A DNA stretch of 44,359 bases from Gemmatimonadota bacterium (GTDB lineage: Bacteria > Gemmatimonadota > Gemmatimonadetes > Gemmatimonadales > GWC2-71-9). The stretch lies in the NCBI GenBank assembly GCA_016209985.1, contig JACQVB010000128.1, forward strand, positions 1 through 44,359, read 5' to 3'. Below the pieces are notes generated by a model. It did not search any database, was not told the origin of the DNA, and was given only the letters and a program-made list of their open reading frames with translations. Position numbers and translations under genes: made by a program. Below are positions 31,781 through 40,015 of the stretch, one piece after another (within the stretch, counting starts at the first letter, position 1; each line of letters begins with the position of its first letter).

Positions 31781-32467
31781 ATGACTCGCACCTTGCACAC
31801 CGGCCGCTCCTTCAAGGACGCCATCTACCAGCAGTTCGCCCGCATCGGCAAGGCCGTCGCCAGCCCCCGCCGTCTGGAGCTGCTCGACCTGCTTTGCCAA
31901 GGCCCCCGCACCGTCGAATCCCTGGCTCAAGAGACCGGACAAAGCGTGGCGAACACCTCCCAGCACCTCCAGGTGCTGCGCGCGGCTCGCCTGCTCACGG
32001 CCGAGAGGGCCGGTCTCTTCGTGACCTATCGGCTCGCCGGCGGGGACGTGAGCGAGTTTTTCCGGACGTTCCGTCGTGTGGCCGAGTCCCATCTCGCCGA
32101 CGTGAATCAGGTGACGCGCGATTTTCTCGACGAGCGGGGGCTCATGGAGCCGGTGGACCGACAAGCCCTGGTTGAACGGGTGCGGTGCGGTGAGGTCACC
32201 GTGTTGGACGTGAGGCCCCGGTCCGAGTACATCGCGGGACACATTCCGGGTGCGGTCTCGGTGCCGCTGCCGGAGCTAAAGCGGCGGCTCGCGGAACTGC
32301 CACACCGTCGCGAGATCGTGGCCTATTGCCGAGGCCCCTTCTGCGTCCTGGCCGTGGAGGCGGTGAAGATGTTGCGCGCCCGAGGCTTCAAGGCCGTGCG
32401 GCTGGAAGACGGCGTCCCCGACTGGCGCGCCCAGGGCTTCAGGGTAGCGGCAGGAGAAAACCCGTGA
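31781..32467 (+). CDS. ArsR-type regulator fused to a rhodanese domain
   Basis: A two-domain protein of 228 residues. Residues 13-105 form an ArsR winged helix (IYQQFARIGKAVASPRRLEL, then SVANTSQHLQVLRAARLL); residues 125-225 form a rhodanese domain (VLDVRPRSEYIAGHIPGAVS) whose active loop is Cys183-RGPF-Cys188. Cys39 (DLLCQG) lies where BigR/SqrR persulfide sensors have their first cysteine. The natural reading is a repressor that senses or processes sulfane sulfur. ATG 31781 follows the operator with no ribosome binding site. The stop overlaps the dsrE start as GTGA. It heads an operon of at least three sulfur genes and probably eight genes overall. Confidence 0.93.
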   Translation: MTRTLHTGRSFKDAIYQQFARIGKAVASPRRLELLDLLCQGPRTVESLAQETGQSVANTSQHLQVLRAARLLTAERAGLFVTYRLAGGDVSEFFRTFRRVAESHLADVNQVTRDFLDERGLMEPVDRQALVERVRCGEVTVLDVRPRSEYIAGHIPGAVSVPLPELKRRLAELPHRREIVAYCRGPFCVLAVEAVKMLRARGFKAVRLEDGVPDWRAQGFRVAAGENP

Positions 32468-32817
32468 GCAAGACGCTGTTCATCCTCAACGACCCACCCT
32501 ACGGGACGGAGCGCAGCTACAACGGCCTGCGCCTGGCTGGGTCACTGGCCAGGCGCGAGGGCGAGCAGGTGAAGGTCTTCCTCATCGGGGATGCCTCTTC
32601 CTGCGCCAAGCGAGGGCAGAGAGTGACCAAGGGCTACTACAACATCGAGACCATGCTGGCGGCGCTCACGCTGCATAAGGCGGACATCGGGGTTTGCGGC
32701 TCCTGCATGGATGCCCGGGGCCTCGCCGACGCCGATCTCGCCGAGGAAAGCCGGCGCAGCAGCATGGACGAACTCACCACCTGGACGCAGTGGGCCGATC
32801 GGGTCCTGGTGTTCTGA
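32464..32817 (+). CDS. DsrE-family sulfur-handling protein
   Basis: This 117-residue protein of the DsrE/DsrF-like fold has KTLFILNDPPYGTERSYNGL, then LRLAGSLARREGEQVKVFLI at the N-terminus, and VTKGYYNIETMLAALTLHKA then DIGVCGSCMDARGLADADL later. The VCGSC pair (about residues 79-82) and Cys43 (SSCAKR) could carry persulfide. Proteins of this kind often accompany SQR-like flavoproteins. The start is GTG 32464, overlapping the stop of the ArsR-rhodanese gene. The longer open frame upstream only shadows that gene. It ends 9 bp before the flavoprotein start. Confidence 0.88.
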   Translation: MSKTLFILNDPPYGTERSYNGLRLAGSLARREGEQVKVFLIGDASSCAKRGQRVTKGYYNIETMLAALTLHKADIGVCGSCMDARGLADADLAEESRRSSMDELTTWTQWADRVLVF

Positions 32818-32826
32818 GGAGGCTTG

Positions 32827-33984
32827 GTGGCTGACCGGAAATCGGTGCTGGTACTCGGCGGCGGAGTAGGTGGCGTGGTCGCGGCTCATCACCTTCGGCG
32901 CTATCTGCCGAGGGACCGTCGCATCGTGCTCATCGACCGTGAGCGCCAGCACCTCTTTCAGCCGTCTCTGCTCTGGCTCATGGTGGGACAACGGGAGCCG
33001 GAGCAAATCCGCCGCCCACTCGATGGGCTCCAGCGGAAGGGGATCGAGGTCGTCAACGGCGAGATCGAACAGATCGACCCGGCCGAGAGGGCGGTGCGGG
33101 TCTCCGGACGGGAGTTGAAGGCCGATGCGCTCGTGATTGCGTTGGGCGCCGATCTTGCGCCCGGCCAGATCTCCGGATTGGAGCAAGCGGGACACAACCT
33201 CTACACCCTGCAAGGCGCGACGGCGTTGCGGGACGCGCTCCGGCAGTTTTCAGGCGGCCGTGTCGTCCTGCTCACCGCCGCTTCGGCCTACAAGTGCCCC
33301 GCGGCGCCTTACGAGGCGGCCATGCTGATCGAGGGCGCGTTCCGGCGTCACGGCGTTCGCGATCGAGCGCAAATCGATTTCTATGCGGCCGAGCCCGGCC
33401 CGATGGGGGTGGCGGGGCCGCAGGTATCGGCTGCCGTCCGCCAGATGGTGGAACAGAGGGGCATCCGGTATCACCCCGAGCCTCAAGTGCAGTCGGTGGA
33501 CAGCACGGCCCGACGGCTCTCGTTCACCAACGGCACCGAGGCCGAGTGCGATCTGCTCGTGTACGTCCCGCCACATCGGGCGCCGAGCGTCGTACGTCAG
33601 AGCGGGCTGGTGGGGGAGAGCGGCTGGGTCAGCGTAGATCGCCATACGCTCGAAACCCGTTTCCCATTCGTCTACGCCGTAGGGGACGTAACCGCGATTC
33701 CCCTCAAGCTTGGCAAGCCCCTGCCGAAGGCGGGGGTGTTCGCCAGTAACCAGGCCGAAGTCGTGGCGCGGAATCTCGCCCGTGCGTGGGTGGGCAGGGG
33801 AGTGAGCGCTCGATTCGAGGGCCACGGCTCTTGCTTCATTGAGGCCGGCGGCGGGAAGGCCGGGTTCGGCAGCGGAAATTTCTACGCCGAGCCAACGCCG
33901 CAGATCAAACTGCACGCGCCGAGCCGGTGGTGGCATCTCGGCAAGGTCTTGTTCGAAAAGCGCTGGCTACGCAGGTGGTTCTAG
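32827..33984 (+). CDS. Second sulfide:quinone oxidoreductase-like FAD flavoprotein
   Basis: This 385-residue SQR-family flavoprotein has VLVLGGGVGGVVAAHHLRRY for FAD, HLFQPSLLWLMVG as in SQR, Cys157 in SAYKCPAAPYEAA at the redox-active position, YAVGDVTAIPLKLGKPLPKA and GHGSCFIEAGGGKAGFGSGN near the end. The C-terminus (RWWHLGKVLFEKRWLRRW) suits membrane binding. It is shorter than and clearly diverged from the SQR-like protein of the first module. GTG 32827 lies 4 bp after GAGGAGG, so it is preferred to TTG 32824. It likely oxidises sulfide or persulfides and feeds the quinone pool, under control of the ArsR-rhodanese protein. Confidence 0.86.
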   Translation: MADRKSVLVLGGGVGGVVAAHHLRRYLPRDRRIVLIDRERQHLFQPSLLWLMVGQREPEQIRRPLDGLQRKGIEVVNGEIEQIDPAERAVRVSGRELKADALVIALGADLAPGQISGLEQAGHNLYTLQGATALRDALRQFSGGRVVLLTAASAYKCPAAPYEAAMLIEGAFRRHGVRDRAQIDFYAAEPGPMGVAGPQVSAAVRQMVEQRGIRYHPEPQVQSVDSTARRLSFTNGTEAECDLLVYVPPHRAPSVVRQSGLVGESGWVSVDRHTLETRFPFVYAVGDVTAIPLKLGKPLPKAGVFASNQAEVVARNLARAWVGRGVSARFEGHGSCFIEAGGGKAGFGSGNFYAEPTPQIKLHAPSRWWHLGKVLFEKRWLRRWF

Positions 33985-33985
33985 C

Positions 33986-34735
33986 GTGCCGGACGTGCTC
34001 GATCCGACCGCCTATCGGAGGTGGTTCGAGTCTCCTCTCGGACTTCGCGTCTGGGCGGATGAACGCAGGGCCCTGACCCGCGTACGGGGAGACCTCAGCG
34101 GGTGTCGGGTCGTCGATGCAGGCGCGGGAGATGGACGCTTCGCAGCAGAGATCTCCGGCGAGGGCGCGAGTGTCGTTGCGGTGGATAGGTCACGCTCCAT
34201 GTTGTCGGCGGCAAGAGCTCGAGCCGTGGCTAGCAACGACAGGCGCGTGCACCTTGTCCAGGCTGACGCTGCCCGGCTCCCCCTCACCAGCAATAGTTGC
34301 GACGCAGCGGTCGCGATCACATTGCTGTGCGTCGCGAACGATCCCCCAGCCATCCTGGCGGAGCTGACGCGCGTGGCCCGGCCGGGTGGGCTCGTCGTCG
34401 TGGGCGAGTTGGGTCGCTGGAGCACTTGGGCGGCGAGCAGGCGCGTGCGTGGATGGTGGCGATGCGGGCTCTGGTCCTCGGCGCGCTTCTGGACTGTGCC
34501 AAAGCTCCGGGCGCTGATACGCCGCAGCGGGCTGCAACCCGGCGCGCGATCCGCGGCCGTGTTCTATCCGCCATGGACCCCGCTCGCCATCCTGCTGGGC
34601 CCGTTTGATCGCTTCCTGGGTCGACTCACCTCGATCGGTGCTGCGTTCATTGCCGTCGCCAGTCGGAAGCCGGTGACGATCTCGGCTGCCGAGGCGACCG
34701 GGGCGCAGAGTCGAAGGGTGGGGAGGGCGACATGA
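33986..34735 (+). CDS. SAM-dependent class I methyltransferase
   Basis: This 249-residue methyltransferase has SAM motif I CRVVDAGAGDGRFAAEI (about 39-55), motif II VVAVDRSRSML, motif III HLVQADAARLPL, and motif IV with AITLLCVANDPPAILAELTR, then VARPGGLVVVGELG. The C-terminal part (FYPPWTPLAILLGPFDRFLG) is hydrophobic and found again, decayed, at 39618-39730. The substrate is unknown; lipid, quinone or thiol are options, and the context of sulfur genes and a lipid-type exporter makes a lipid or thiol attractive. GTG 33986 lies 1 bp after the preceding stop. The stop overlaps the small membrane-protein gene as ATGA. Confidence 0.82.
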   Translation: MPDVLDPTAYRRWFESPLGLRVWADERRALTRVRGDLSGCRVVDAGAGDGRFAAEISGEGASVVAVDRSRSMLSAARARAVASNDRRVHLVQADAARLPLTSNSCDAAVAITLLCVANDPPAILAELTRVARPGGLVVVGELGRWSTWAASRRVRGWWRCGLWSSARFWTVPKLRALIRRSGLQPGARSAAVFYPPWTPLAILLGPFDRFLGRLTSIGAAFIAVASRKPVTISAAEATGAQSRRVGRAT

Positions 34736-35052
34736 TGGGATACTGGGGCATGTGGGGGCCGTGGGTCCTGATCCCCCTACTCATGCTGTTCATCATGCTC
34801 GGTCCAATCCGACACCGCTGGTGGTCCGGTCGCCGGAGAGAAGGGGCTGATGAACGCCGGCCGCTCCATTCTTCTCGGTTGGAGGCGCTTGAAGCGCGGG
34901 AGCAGCAGAGGCAGGATCGAGTCGAGCAACTTGAGGGTCGCGTGGCGGAACTTGAGTCGCGGCTGGATTTTGCCGAGCGGCTCCTGACGCAGACAGGCGA
35001 ATCGCAGGAGCTTCCGCGAGACGCCGACCGTGGTCCGAGGCCGACCTCCTGA
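34732..35052 (+). CDS. Small membrane-anchored coiled-coil protein
   Basis: The 106 residues comprise a single N-terminal membrane helix (GPWVLIPLLMLFIMLG), a basic patch (RHRWWSGRRR) and a long heptad-type helix (LEALEAREQQRQDRVEQLEG, then RVAELESRLDFAERLLTQTG). This is a PspB-like layout: an inner-membrane anchor with a cytoplasmic coiled coil. No specific function can be assigned. It overlaps the methyltransferase by 4 bp and precedes the RND transporter by 20 bp, so it is part of the operon and may be a scaffold for it. Confidence 0.72.
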   Translation: MMGYWGMWGPWVLIPLLMLFIMLGPIRHRWWSGRRREGADERRPLHSSRLEALEAREQQRQDRVEQLEGRVAELESRLDFAERLLTQTGESQELPRDADRGPRPTS

Positions 35053-35072
35053 GCGCCCTACAAGGAGCACCG

Positions 35073-37400
35073 ATGAGACCGAGGCTGACCCCGCAACGGC
35101 TGCCGGAATGGTCGACCCGACATCCGCGGTTGACCATCGCATTGACCGCGGCCCTCACGGCCCTCTTCGCGGCCTGGCTGCCGGGGATGCGCACTGACAC
35201 GGATTCGAAGAACATGCTCCCCGCCACTTCGGATGTGCGGGTGCTGAACGATCGCGTCGACCAGTGGTTCGGCCTCCACAAGGACATGATCGTGGTCGGC
35301 ATCGTCAGGGAGAGGGGGATCTTCGAGCTCGACGCCCTGGAGTCGCTCGAGCGGCTCACCAGCGCGATCGCGGGCCTGCGGGGCGTCGTGAGCGTCGACG
35401 TCACGAGCCTCACGACGGCGGACAACGTGGTGGCCGAAGGGGGAATGCTGCGGGTCGAGCCGCTGCTGCCGCGGGTGCCCGAGACGCCGGAACAGATGGA
35501 ACGCCTGCGGCGATCCCTCATGGGCAATCCCATGGTGGTCGGCCGGCTGGTTTCTGAAGACGGAACGACTACGGCCGTCTACGTGCCGCTCGAGCGGGGA
35601 GCCAACGGCAAGGTGGTCGCCGACCAGATCCGGGACCTTCTGGCGCGGGAGCGGACCGCCGGCCTCCAATACTTCGTCGCCGGAGACCCGGTGGCGCGCG
35701 ACACGTTCGGGGCGGAGATGTTCCGGCAGATGGCGGTATTCGCGCCCCTCGCCGGCTTCGTCATGTTGATCGCCCTCCACTTCATGTTCCGCAGCTTCGC
35801 CCTCTCGCTCTCCATCATGGCAGTGGCCATGGTGGCCAGCTCGTGGAGCATGGGTCTACTGGTCGCCGTCGGCCAGCCGGTGCACATCATGAGCTCCATG
35901 ATGCCGGTCTTCCTCATGGCCATCGCCACCGACAGCATCCACATCTTCAACGAGTTCTACTTCCGCCTGCGGGAGACGTCCGACCGCCGCCAGGCGGTCC
36001 TGGAGACGATGGAGGCCGTGGGGGCGCCGGTGCGCTACACGGCGCTCACCACCGCCGCCGGCTTTGGCGTGCTCGCGCTCGGCGGCATCATCCCGGTGCG
36101 CGTTTTCGGCCTCTTCGTGGGCTTCGGAACGATGGTCATCCGCCTGATGAGCTTCAGCCTGGTGCCGGCCGTGATGATGATCGTCCCGGACCGGACCCTC
36201 GAGACGGCGAGCCGGCGCGAGGACCTCCAGGCGGGGGCTTCGCGGTGGCTCGGGGCGCTCGGCCGTCTGAGTATCAGGCATCCCCTCGCGGTGCTGGCGG
36301 CGGGCGCAGTCCTGCTGGCGATGGTCGCCACCGGCATCCCCAGGATCCGCATCAACAACAACATGATCCACTGGTTCAAGCCGCAGAGCCCAATCGCCGT
36401 GGCCGATCGAGTCATGAACGCGAAGCTGGGTGGCACCTCGCTCCTCCACCTGGTAGCCTCGACGCCGGAGGCCGAAGGGCTCAAGGATCCGGCCCGGCTG
36501 GCCTACGTCGAGGCGCTGCAACGCGAGGTCGAGACCGACGAGGACGTGGGCAAGACGGTCTCGGTGGTTGACTTGGTGAAGCGCGTCAACCGCGTCATGC
36601 AGGAGGACCGACCCGAGCAAGAAGTCCTTCCGGCCACGAGGGAAATCGTGGGGCAATACCTGTTCTTGTTCGGCATGGCAGCGAAGCCCGCTACACTCGA
36701 AAACCTGCTCGATGCGGAGTCACGGCGAGCCAACGTCTGGGTCCAGCTCAAGTCCTGGGATGCCGGTGCCGTGGAGCGGGTTGTCGGGCGGGTCGAGGCG
36801 TACACCAAGAGCCATCCGCCTCCGGCGCTCACTGTGCAGCCAGCCGGGATCGCGTACTTCAACCTGGTCTGGAACCACGAGGTTCTCAAAGACATGGTCA
36901 GGACGTTTCTCGTGGCCCTGGTCGTGGTGCTCGCGATCCTGGTCGTTTCCTTCCGCTCGCTGGCCTGGGGTTTGCTCAGCTTCGTGCCGCTGCTGTTCAC
37001 GATCGCGCTCATCTATGGGGCGGTGGGACTCCTCGGCAAGGACTTCGACATGCCCATCTCCGTGTTGTCAACGCTTTCGCTCGGGATGGCGGTCGACTTC
37101 CCGATCCACTTCATCCGGCGCTACCGCCAGCGGCTCGCCGAAGGCCAGTCCGTCGCGGATGCGCTCGTCTGGACCGTGGCGCGGCCGGGCAAGGGCATCC
37201 TGCGAAACGCCGTACTCTTTTCGCTGGCCTTCGCGGTCATGCTGGCCTCAAGCCTCACCCCCTATATCACGGTCGGCCTTTTCATCATGACGATGATGAC
37301 GCTGTCCGCGGTGTTCACGTTGCTCTATCTGCCGGCCCTCGTCGCCCTGCGGCCGGTCCGGCGAGCGCCGGCCAACGCCGGCTTCGCAAAGGAGGGATAA
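35073..37400 (+). CDS. RND superfamily transporter, MMPL/HAE3 type
   Basis: This 775-residue inner-membrane transporter of the RND superfamily has two repeats of one helix, a periplasmic loop and a five-helix bundle. The first bundle holds GFVMLIALHFMFRSFALSLS and the helix with MPVFLMAIATDSIHIFNEFY. The second has RTFLVALVVVLAILVVSFRS and LSLGMAVDFPIHFIRRYRQR, with the conserved GxAxDxxIH pattern of proton-relay helix four. Such proteins move lipids, hopanoids or hydrophobic compounds. ATG 35073 has AAGGAG 6 bp upstream. A LolA-like carrier and an outer-membrane protein follow within a few bases, giving a full envelope export route. Confidence 0.9.
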   Translation: MRPRLTPQRLPEWSTRHPRLTIALTAALTALFAAWLPGMRTDTDSKNMLPATSDVRVLNDRVDQWFGLHKDMIVVGIVRERGIFELDALESLERLTSAIAGLRGVVSVDVTSLTTADNVVAEGGMLRVEPLLPRVPETPEQMERLRRSLMGNPMVVGRLVSEDGTTTAVYVPLERGANGKVVADQIRDLLARERTAGLQYFVAGDPVARDTFGAEMFRQMAVFAPLAGFVMLIALHFMFRSFALSLSIMAVAMVASSWSMGLLVAVGQPVHIMSSMMPVFLMAIATDSIHIFNEFYFRLRETSDRRQAVLETMEAVGAPVRYTALTTAAGFGVLALGGIIPVRVFGLFVGFGTMVIRLMSFSLVPAVMMIVPDRTLETASRREDLQAGASRWLGALGRLSIRHPLAVLAAGAVLLAMVATGIPRIRINNNMIHWFKPQSPIAVADRVMNAKLGGTSLLHLVASTPEAEGLKDPARLAYVEALQREVETDEDVGKTVSVVDLVKRVNRVMQEDRPEQEVLPATREIVGQYLFLFGMAAKPATLENLLDAESRRANVWVQLKSWDAGAVERVVGRVEAYTKSHPPPALTVQPAGIAYFNLVWNHEVLKDMVRTFLVALVVVLAILVVSFRSLAWGLLSFVPLLFTIALIYGAVGLLGKDFDMPISVLSTLSLGMAVDFPIHFIRRYRQRLAEGQSVADALVWTVARPGKGILRNAVLFSLAFAVMLASSLTPYITVGLFIMTMMTLSAVFTLLYLPALVALRPVRRAPANAGFAKEG

Positions 37401-37402
37401 CG

Positions 37403-38206
37403 ATGCTCAAGCGCGCAGCTGTGGTCATCGCTCTCACGGCCGCCGTGCTCCCTGGGCGGCAGGTTCATGCCCAGGAGCCTCCCAGTGCGGGCACGATCCT
37501 CGCGAAATCCCAGCAGGCATTCTTCTACGCGGGCAGCGACATGAAAGCCCGCGTCCTGATGACCCTCACTTCGGCGAGCGGCCAGAAGCGGGTGCGGGAG
37601 CTCACCATGCTTCGTCGGAACGAAGCCAGGGGAGGAGAGCAGAAGTACTTCATGTACTTCCATCAGCCCGCGGACGTGAAGGGCATGACGTTCCTGGTCG
37701 TCAAGTACGCGCGGAAGGATGACGACCGTTGGCTGTTCGTCCCCGCGATCAACATGGTCAAGCGTCTCGCGGCCCGCGATGCGTCACAGAGCTTCGTCGG
37801 CTCCGACTTCACCTATGAGGACGTGTCGGGCCGCGATCTGGAGGCCGACGGTCACACGCTGCTCCGCGAGGAGAGGGTGGGGAGCCGGGACTGCTACGTG
37901 ATTGAGAGCATCGCCCGGTCGCCCGCCCAGTACAAGCGCAAGCTGGCATGGATCGACCGGAACTCGTTCCTGCCCATCAAGGAAGAGTACTTCGACGCCA
38001 AGGACGAGCTCTTCAAGACGTTCAGCGCGGATGAGGTGGCCGAAGTGGGGGGGGTCCCGACCGTCACCAAGCGGACGATGGTGAACCAGAAGACCGGCCA
38101 CACGACCACGGTGGTGTTCACGGACGTCGCCTACGGCCTCGGCATCGACGCCGACATCTTCTCGGAGCGCTATCTCAGGGAGCCGCCGCGGAAGTGGGTG
38201 CAGTGA
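37403..38206 (+). CDS. LolA-like outer-membrane lipoprotein-sorting protein
   Basis: This 267-residue exported protein has a signal peptide ending near VHA-QEPPS (about residue 23), then a LolA/LppX-like fold: ADVKGMTFLVVKYARKDDDR then WLFVPAINMVKRLAARDASQ, SFVGSDFTYEDVSGRDLEAD, and YKRKLAWIDRNSFLPIKEEY. The hydrophobic half-barrel of this fold shuttles lipids or lipoproteins across the periplasm. Homologues are commonly encoded beside MMPL/HAE3 RND transporters. It starts 2 bp after the transporter stop, with GGAGGG just before ATG. It overlaps the outer-membrane protein start by 4 bp. Confidence 0.9.
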   Translation: MLKRAAVVIALTAAVLPGRQVHAQEPPSAGTILAKSQQAFFYAGSDMKARVLMTLTSASGQKRVRELTMLRRNEARGGEQKYFMYFHQPADVKGMTFLVVKYARKDDDRWLFVPAINMVKRLAARDASQSFVGSDFTYEDVSGRDLEADGHTLLREERVGSRDCYVIESIARSPAQYKRKLAWIDRNSFLPIKEEYFDAKDELFKTFSADEVAEVGGVPTVTKRTMVNQKTGHTTTVVFTDVAYGLGIDADIFSERYLREPPRKWVQ

Positions 38207-39465
38207 GGCGGACCGCTGCGCTCTGGGGGGTGCGCGCCGCGCTGGCGCTGGCTTCGGCGACCTCGGCTCGGGGGCAGACGCCGCTGCACGGCTTCGTGCA
38301 GGGGAGCTATGCGTTGCGAGCCGTTGATGCGGACTGCCCCGCGACCTTCGACTGCGCGGTCATGCGCGCCGAGGAGCGTCTCCAGGTCAAGATCGAGCAG
38401 GCGTCCAGGGACGGGCGCGCGGGGGCGCTCGCTCGCTTGGACCTGTTCCATGACGCATTGCGGGCCCAAGCGGATGTGGAGGTTCGGGAACTCTCCGCCG
38501 ACGTGAACCTCGGGCGCTTCTCGGCGCGTCTGGGGCGTCAGGTCGTGACCTGGGGCCTGGGCGAGCTCCTGTTCGTCAACGACGTGTTCTCGAAGGATTG
38601 GGTGGCATTCCTCACGGGCGCGCCCCTCGAATACCTGAAACTCGGCAGCGACGCTCTCCGCCTGGGAATCTATCCGCCCTTCGCCAACGCAGAGGTCGTG
38701 GTGAGCCCGGTGTTCCAGCCCGACCGGGTTCCATCCGGAAGCCCGCTCTTCTTCTTCGATCCGATGTCCGCGTTGACCAATCGCACAACCGAACGTCCCG
38801 CGGTCGAGCTTGATAACATGCCGGTGGCCGGCCGGCTGTATCGCAGCTTCGGCCGTTTCGAGGCGGCGCTGTATGCCTCGCGTGGCTTTTACGGCACCCC
38901 GGGCGCGCGCCCCGACAACCCCGCGGCTCCCGGCCAGCTCATCCTGTTCCACCCACGGCTTGCAACCTACGGGGCCAGCCTCCAGGGACCTGCCCTTGGT
39001 GGTGTCCTTTCGTTCGAGGGTGGATACTACGAGTCACTGCAGGACCGTCCGGGAACGGACCCAAGCATCGAGAACTCGCAAGCACGGGGACTGCTGGCCT
39101 ACCAGCTTCAGCCGTGGACTGACGGCTCGCTGTCGGTGCAGTACTACGTCGAGGCCATGATGAAGCACGATGCCTACCGGGCATCGCTTCCGCCCGGACT
39201 ACCGGCCCGCGATCGCTACCGGCACGTGGCGAGCTTCCGCCTGCGCCAGCTCGGTCTGCACCAAACGCTGCAATTGGGCCTCTTTGCGCTGCTGAGCCCA
39301 AGCGACCAGGACCTCTACCTGAACCCCTCGGTCCGCTATCAGGTGACCGACGAGCTTTGGGCGGAGGTCGGCGGCAACGTGTTCTCCGGCAAGGAGCCCC
39401 ACACGTTCTTCGGGCAGTTCGAGAAGAACAGCCATGTCTACGTCACGGTGCGCTACGCGTTCTAG
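38203..39465 (+). CDS. Outer-membrane protein (DUF1302-like), partner of the RND system
   Basis: This 420-residue exported protein has a leader (AALWGVRAALALASATSARG) then a long run of beta strands with aromatic ends: LHGFVQGSYALRAVD, ARLGRQVVTWGLGELLFVND, EFYLNPSVRY-like strands near the end, and HVYVTVRYAF. The final Phe is the classical outer-membrane insertion signal. The GRQVVTWGLGELLFVNDVFS motif resembles DUF1302-type proteins, which often follow RND/LolA-like pairs. GTG 38203 overlaps the preceding stop as GTGA; another GTG at 38194 is possible. It closes the RND-LolA-like-outer-membrane triad and the operon that began at 31781. Confidence 0.83.
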   Translation: MRRTAALWGVRAALALASATSARGQTPLHGFVQGSYALRAVDADCPATFDCAVMRAEERLQVKIEQASRDGRAGALARLDLFHDALRAQADVEVRELSADVNLGRFSARLGRQVVTWGLGELLFVNDVFSKDWVAFLTGAPLEYLKLGSDALRLGIYPPFANAEVVVSPVFQPDRVPSGSPLFFFDPMSALTNRTTERPAVELDNMPVAGRLYRSFGRFEAALYASRGFYGTPGARPDNPAAPGQLILFHPRLATYGASLQGPALGGVLSFEGGYYESLQDRPGTDPSIENSQARGLLAYQLQPWTDGSLSVQYYVEAMMKHDAYRASLPPGLPARDRYRHVASFRLRQLGLHQTLQLGLFALLSPSDQDLYLNPSVRYQVTDELWAEVGGNVFSGKEPHTFFGQFEKNSHVYVTVRYAF

Positions 39466-39492
39466 CACAGTCCCGAGGAGTTCACGCCTGGA

Positions 39493-39612
39493 ATGCGCCT
39501 GAAACCACATCGGCACTCACTCGACGCCTCCCCATACGAGCAGTTCGCCCGGATGGACAAGGCGGGCGCGAGCAATGCCCGGGGCGACGCCGGGGACAAA
39601 ACTGAGAGGTAG
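39493..39612 (+). pseudogene. Remnant of an ArsR-rhodanese gene start
   Basis: A 39-codon frame contains SLDASPYEQFARMDKAGAS, which lines up with SFKDAIYQQFARIGKAVAS at the start of the ArsR-rhodanese protein at 31781. DNA matches include GACGCC and GAGCAGTTCGCCCG (against CAGCAGTTCGCCCG). The similarity then stops and the frame ends at TAG 39610. No helix-turn-helix or rhodanese part remains. Together with the next feature it looks like one end of a deleted second copy of that module. Confidence 0.55.
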
Positions 39613-39617
39613 AGCGA

Positions 39618-39730
39618 GCAGCCGTGTTCTATCCGCCATGTACACCGGTCGCCATCTCACTTGGCCCGTTCGATCGCTTCCTGTGCCGACTGACCTCGAT
39701 TGGCGCCGGGTTCATCGCCGTCACGCGTCC
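39618..39730 (+). pseudogene. Remnant of the methyltransferase 3' end
   Basis: Reading GCAGCCGTG onward gives AAVFYPPCTPVAISLGPFDR, then FLCRLTSIGAGFIAVTRPGV. This closely repeats AAVFYPPWTPLAILLGPFDR, then FLGRLTSIGAAFIAVASRKP from the methyltransferase at 33986-34735 (DNA 34558-34670). The 5' part of the gene, including all SAM motifs, is missing. It follows the ArsR-like remnant directly, so a region equal to about 2.7 kb of the intact module has been lost between them. Confidence 0.85.
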
Positions 39731-40015
39731 CGGGGTGCGCGCGGGGAGCAGGCGGACCGCGCCGCGAAGATCCTCGGCGTCCATCGGGTTGTGCTGGGGT
39801 TCCAGGACCGGTTCGAGCGCCTGTTCTTCGGCCACTGCCGGATGGAGGCACCGTGGGAGCGGTTTGACTTCGCCGTGGATGTGACGGCGGTCTACCAGGG
39901 CAAAATCGCCACACTCGCGTGCCACGAGTCCGTCTTCAGCGGCGATCAGGCGCGCCGTTATTCTTCAATCTCGCAGGTAATGATGCCGGCCTCTTTACAA
40001 CACCGCCCGCCGTAA
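39731..40015 (+). pseudogene. Remnant of a PIG-L/LmbE-like deacetylase
   Basis: In a different frame from the methyltransferase remnant, the sequence reads RGARGEQADRAAKILGVHRV, then VLGFQDRF, and later FDFAVDVTAVYQGKIATLAC, then HESVFSGDQARRYSS. The first part resembles the RGERGEQ...A.ILGV region of PIG-L-family N-acetylglucosaminyl deacetylases; the second resembles their C-terminal VDVT...K..AL.CH.S helix. The catalytic N-terminus (HPDDE) is absent and the middle is shortened. The open frame runs over the copA stop, so it is not treated as a gene. Confidence 0.45.

Noticed and set aside
39575-40015. 146-codon frame considered as an intact gene
   Set aside because: Its first half is out of frame with the methyltransferase remnant, its second half is a partial PIG-L-like piece, and it runs over the copA stop. 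It is better read as fused relics.
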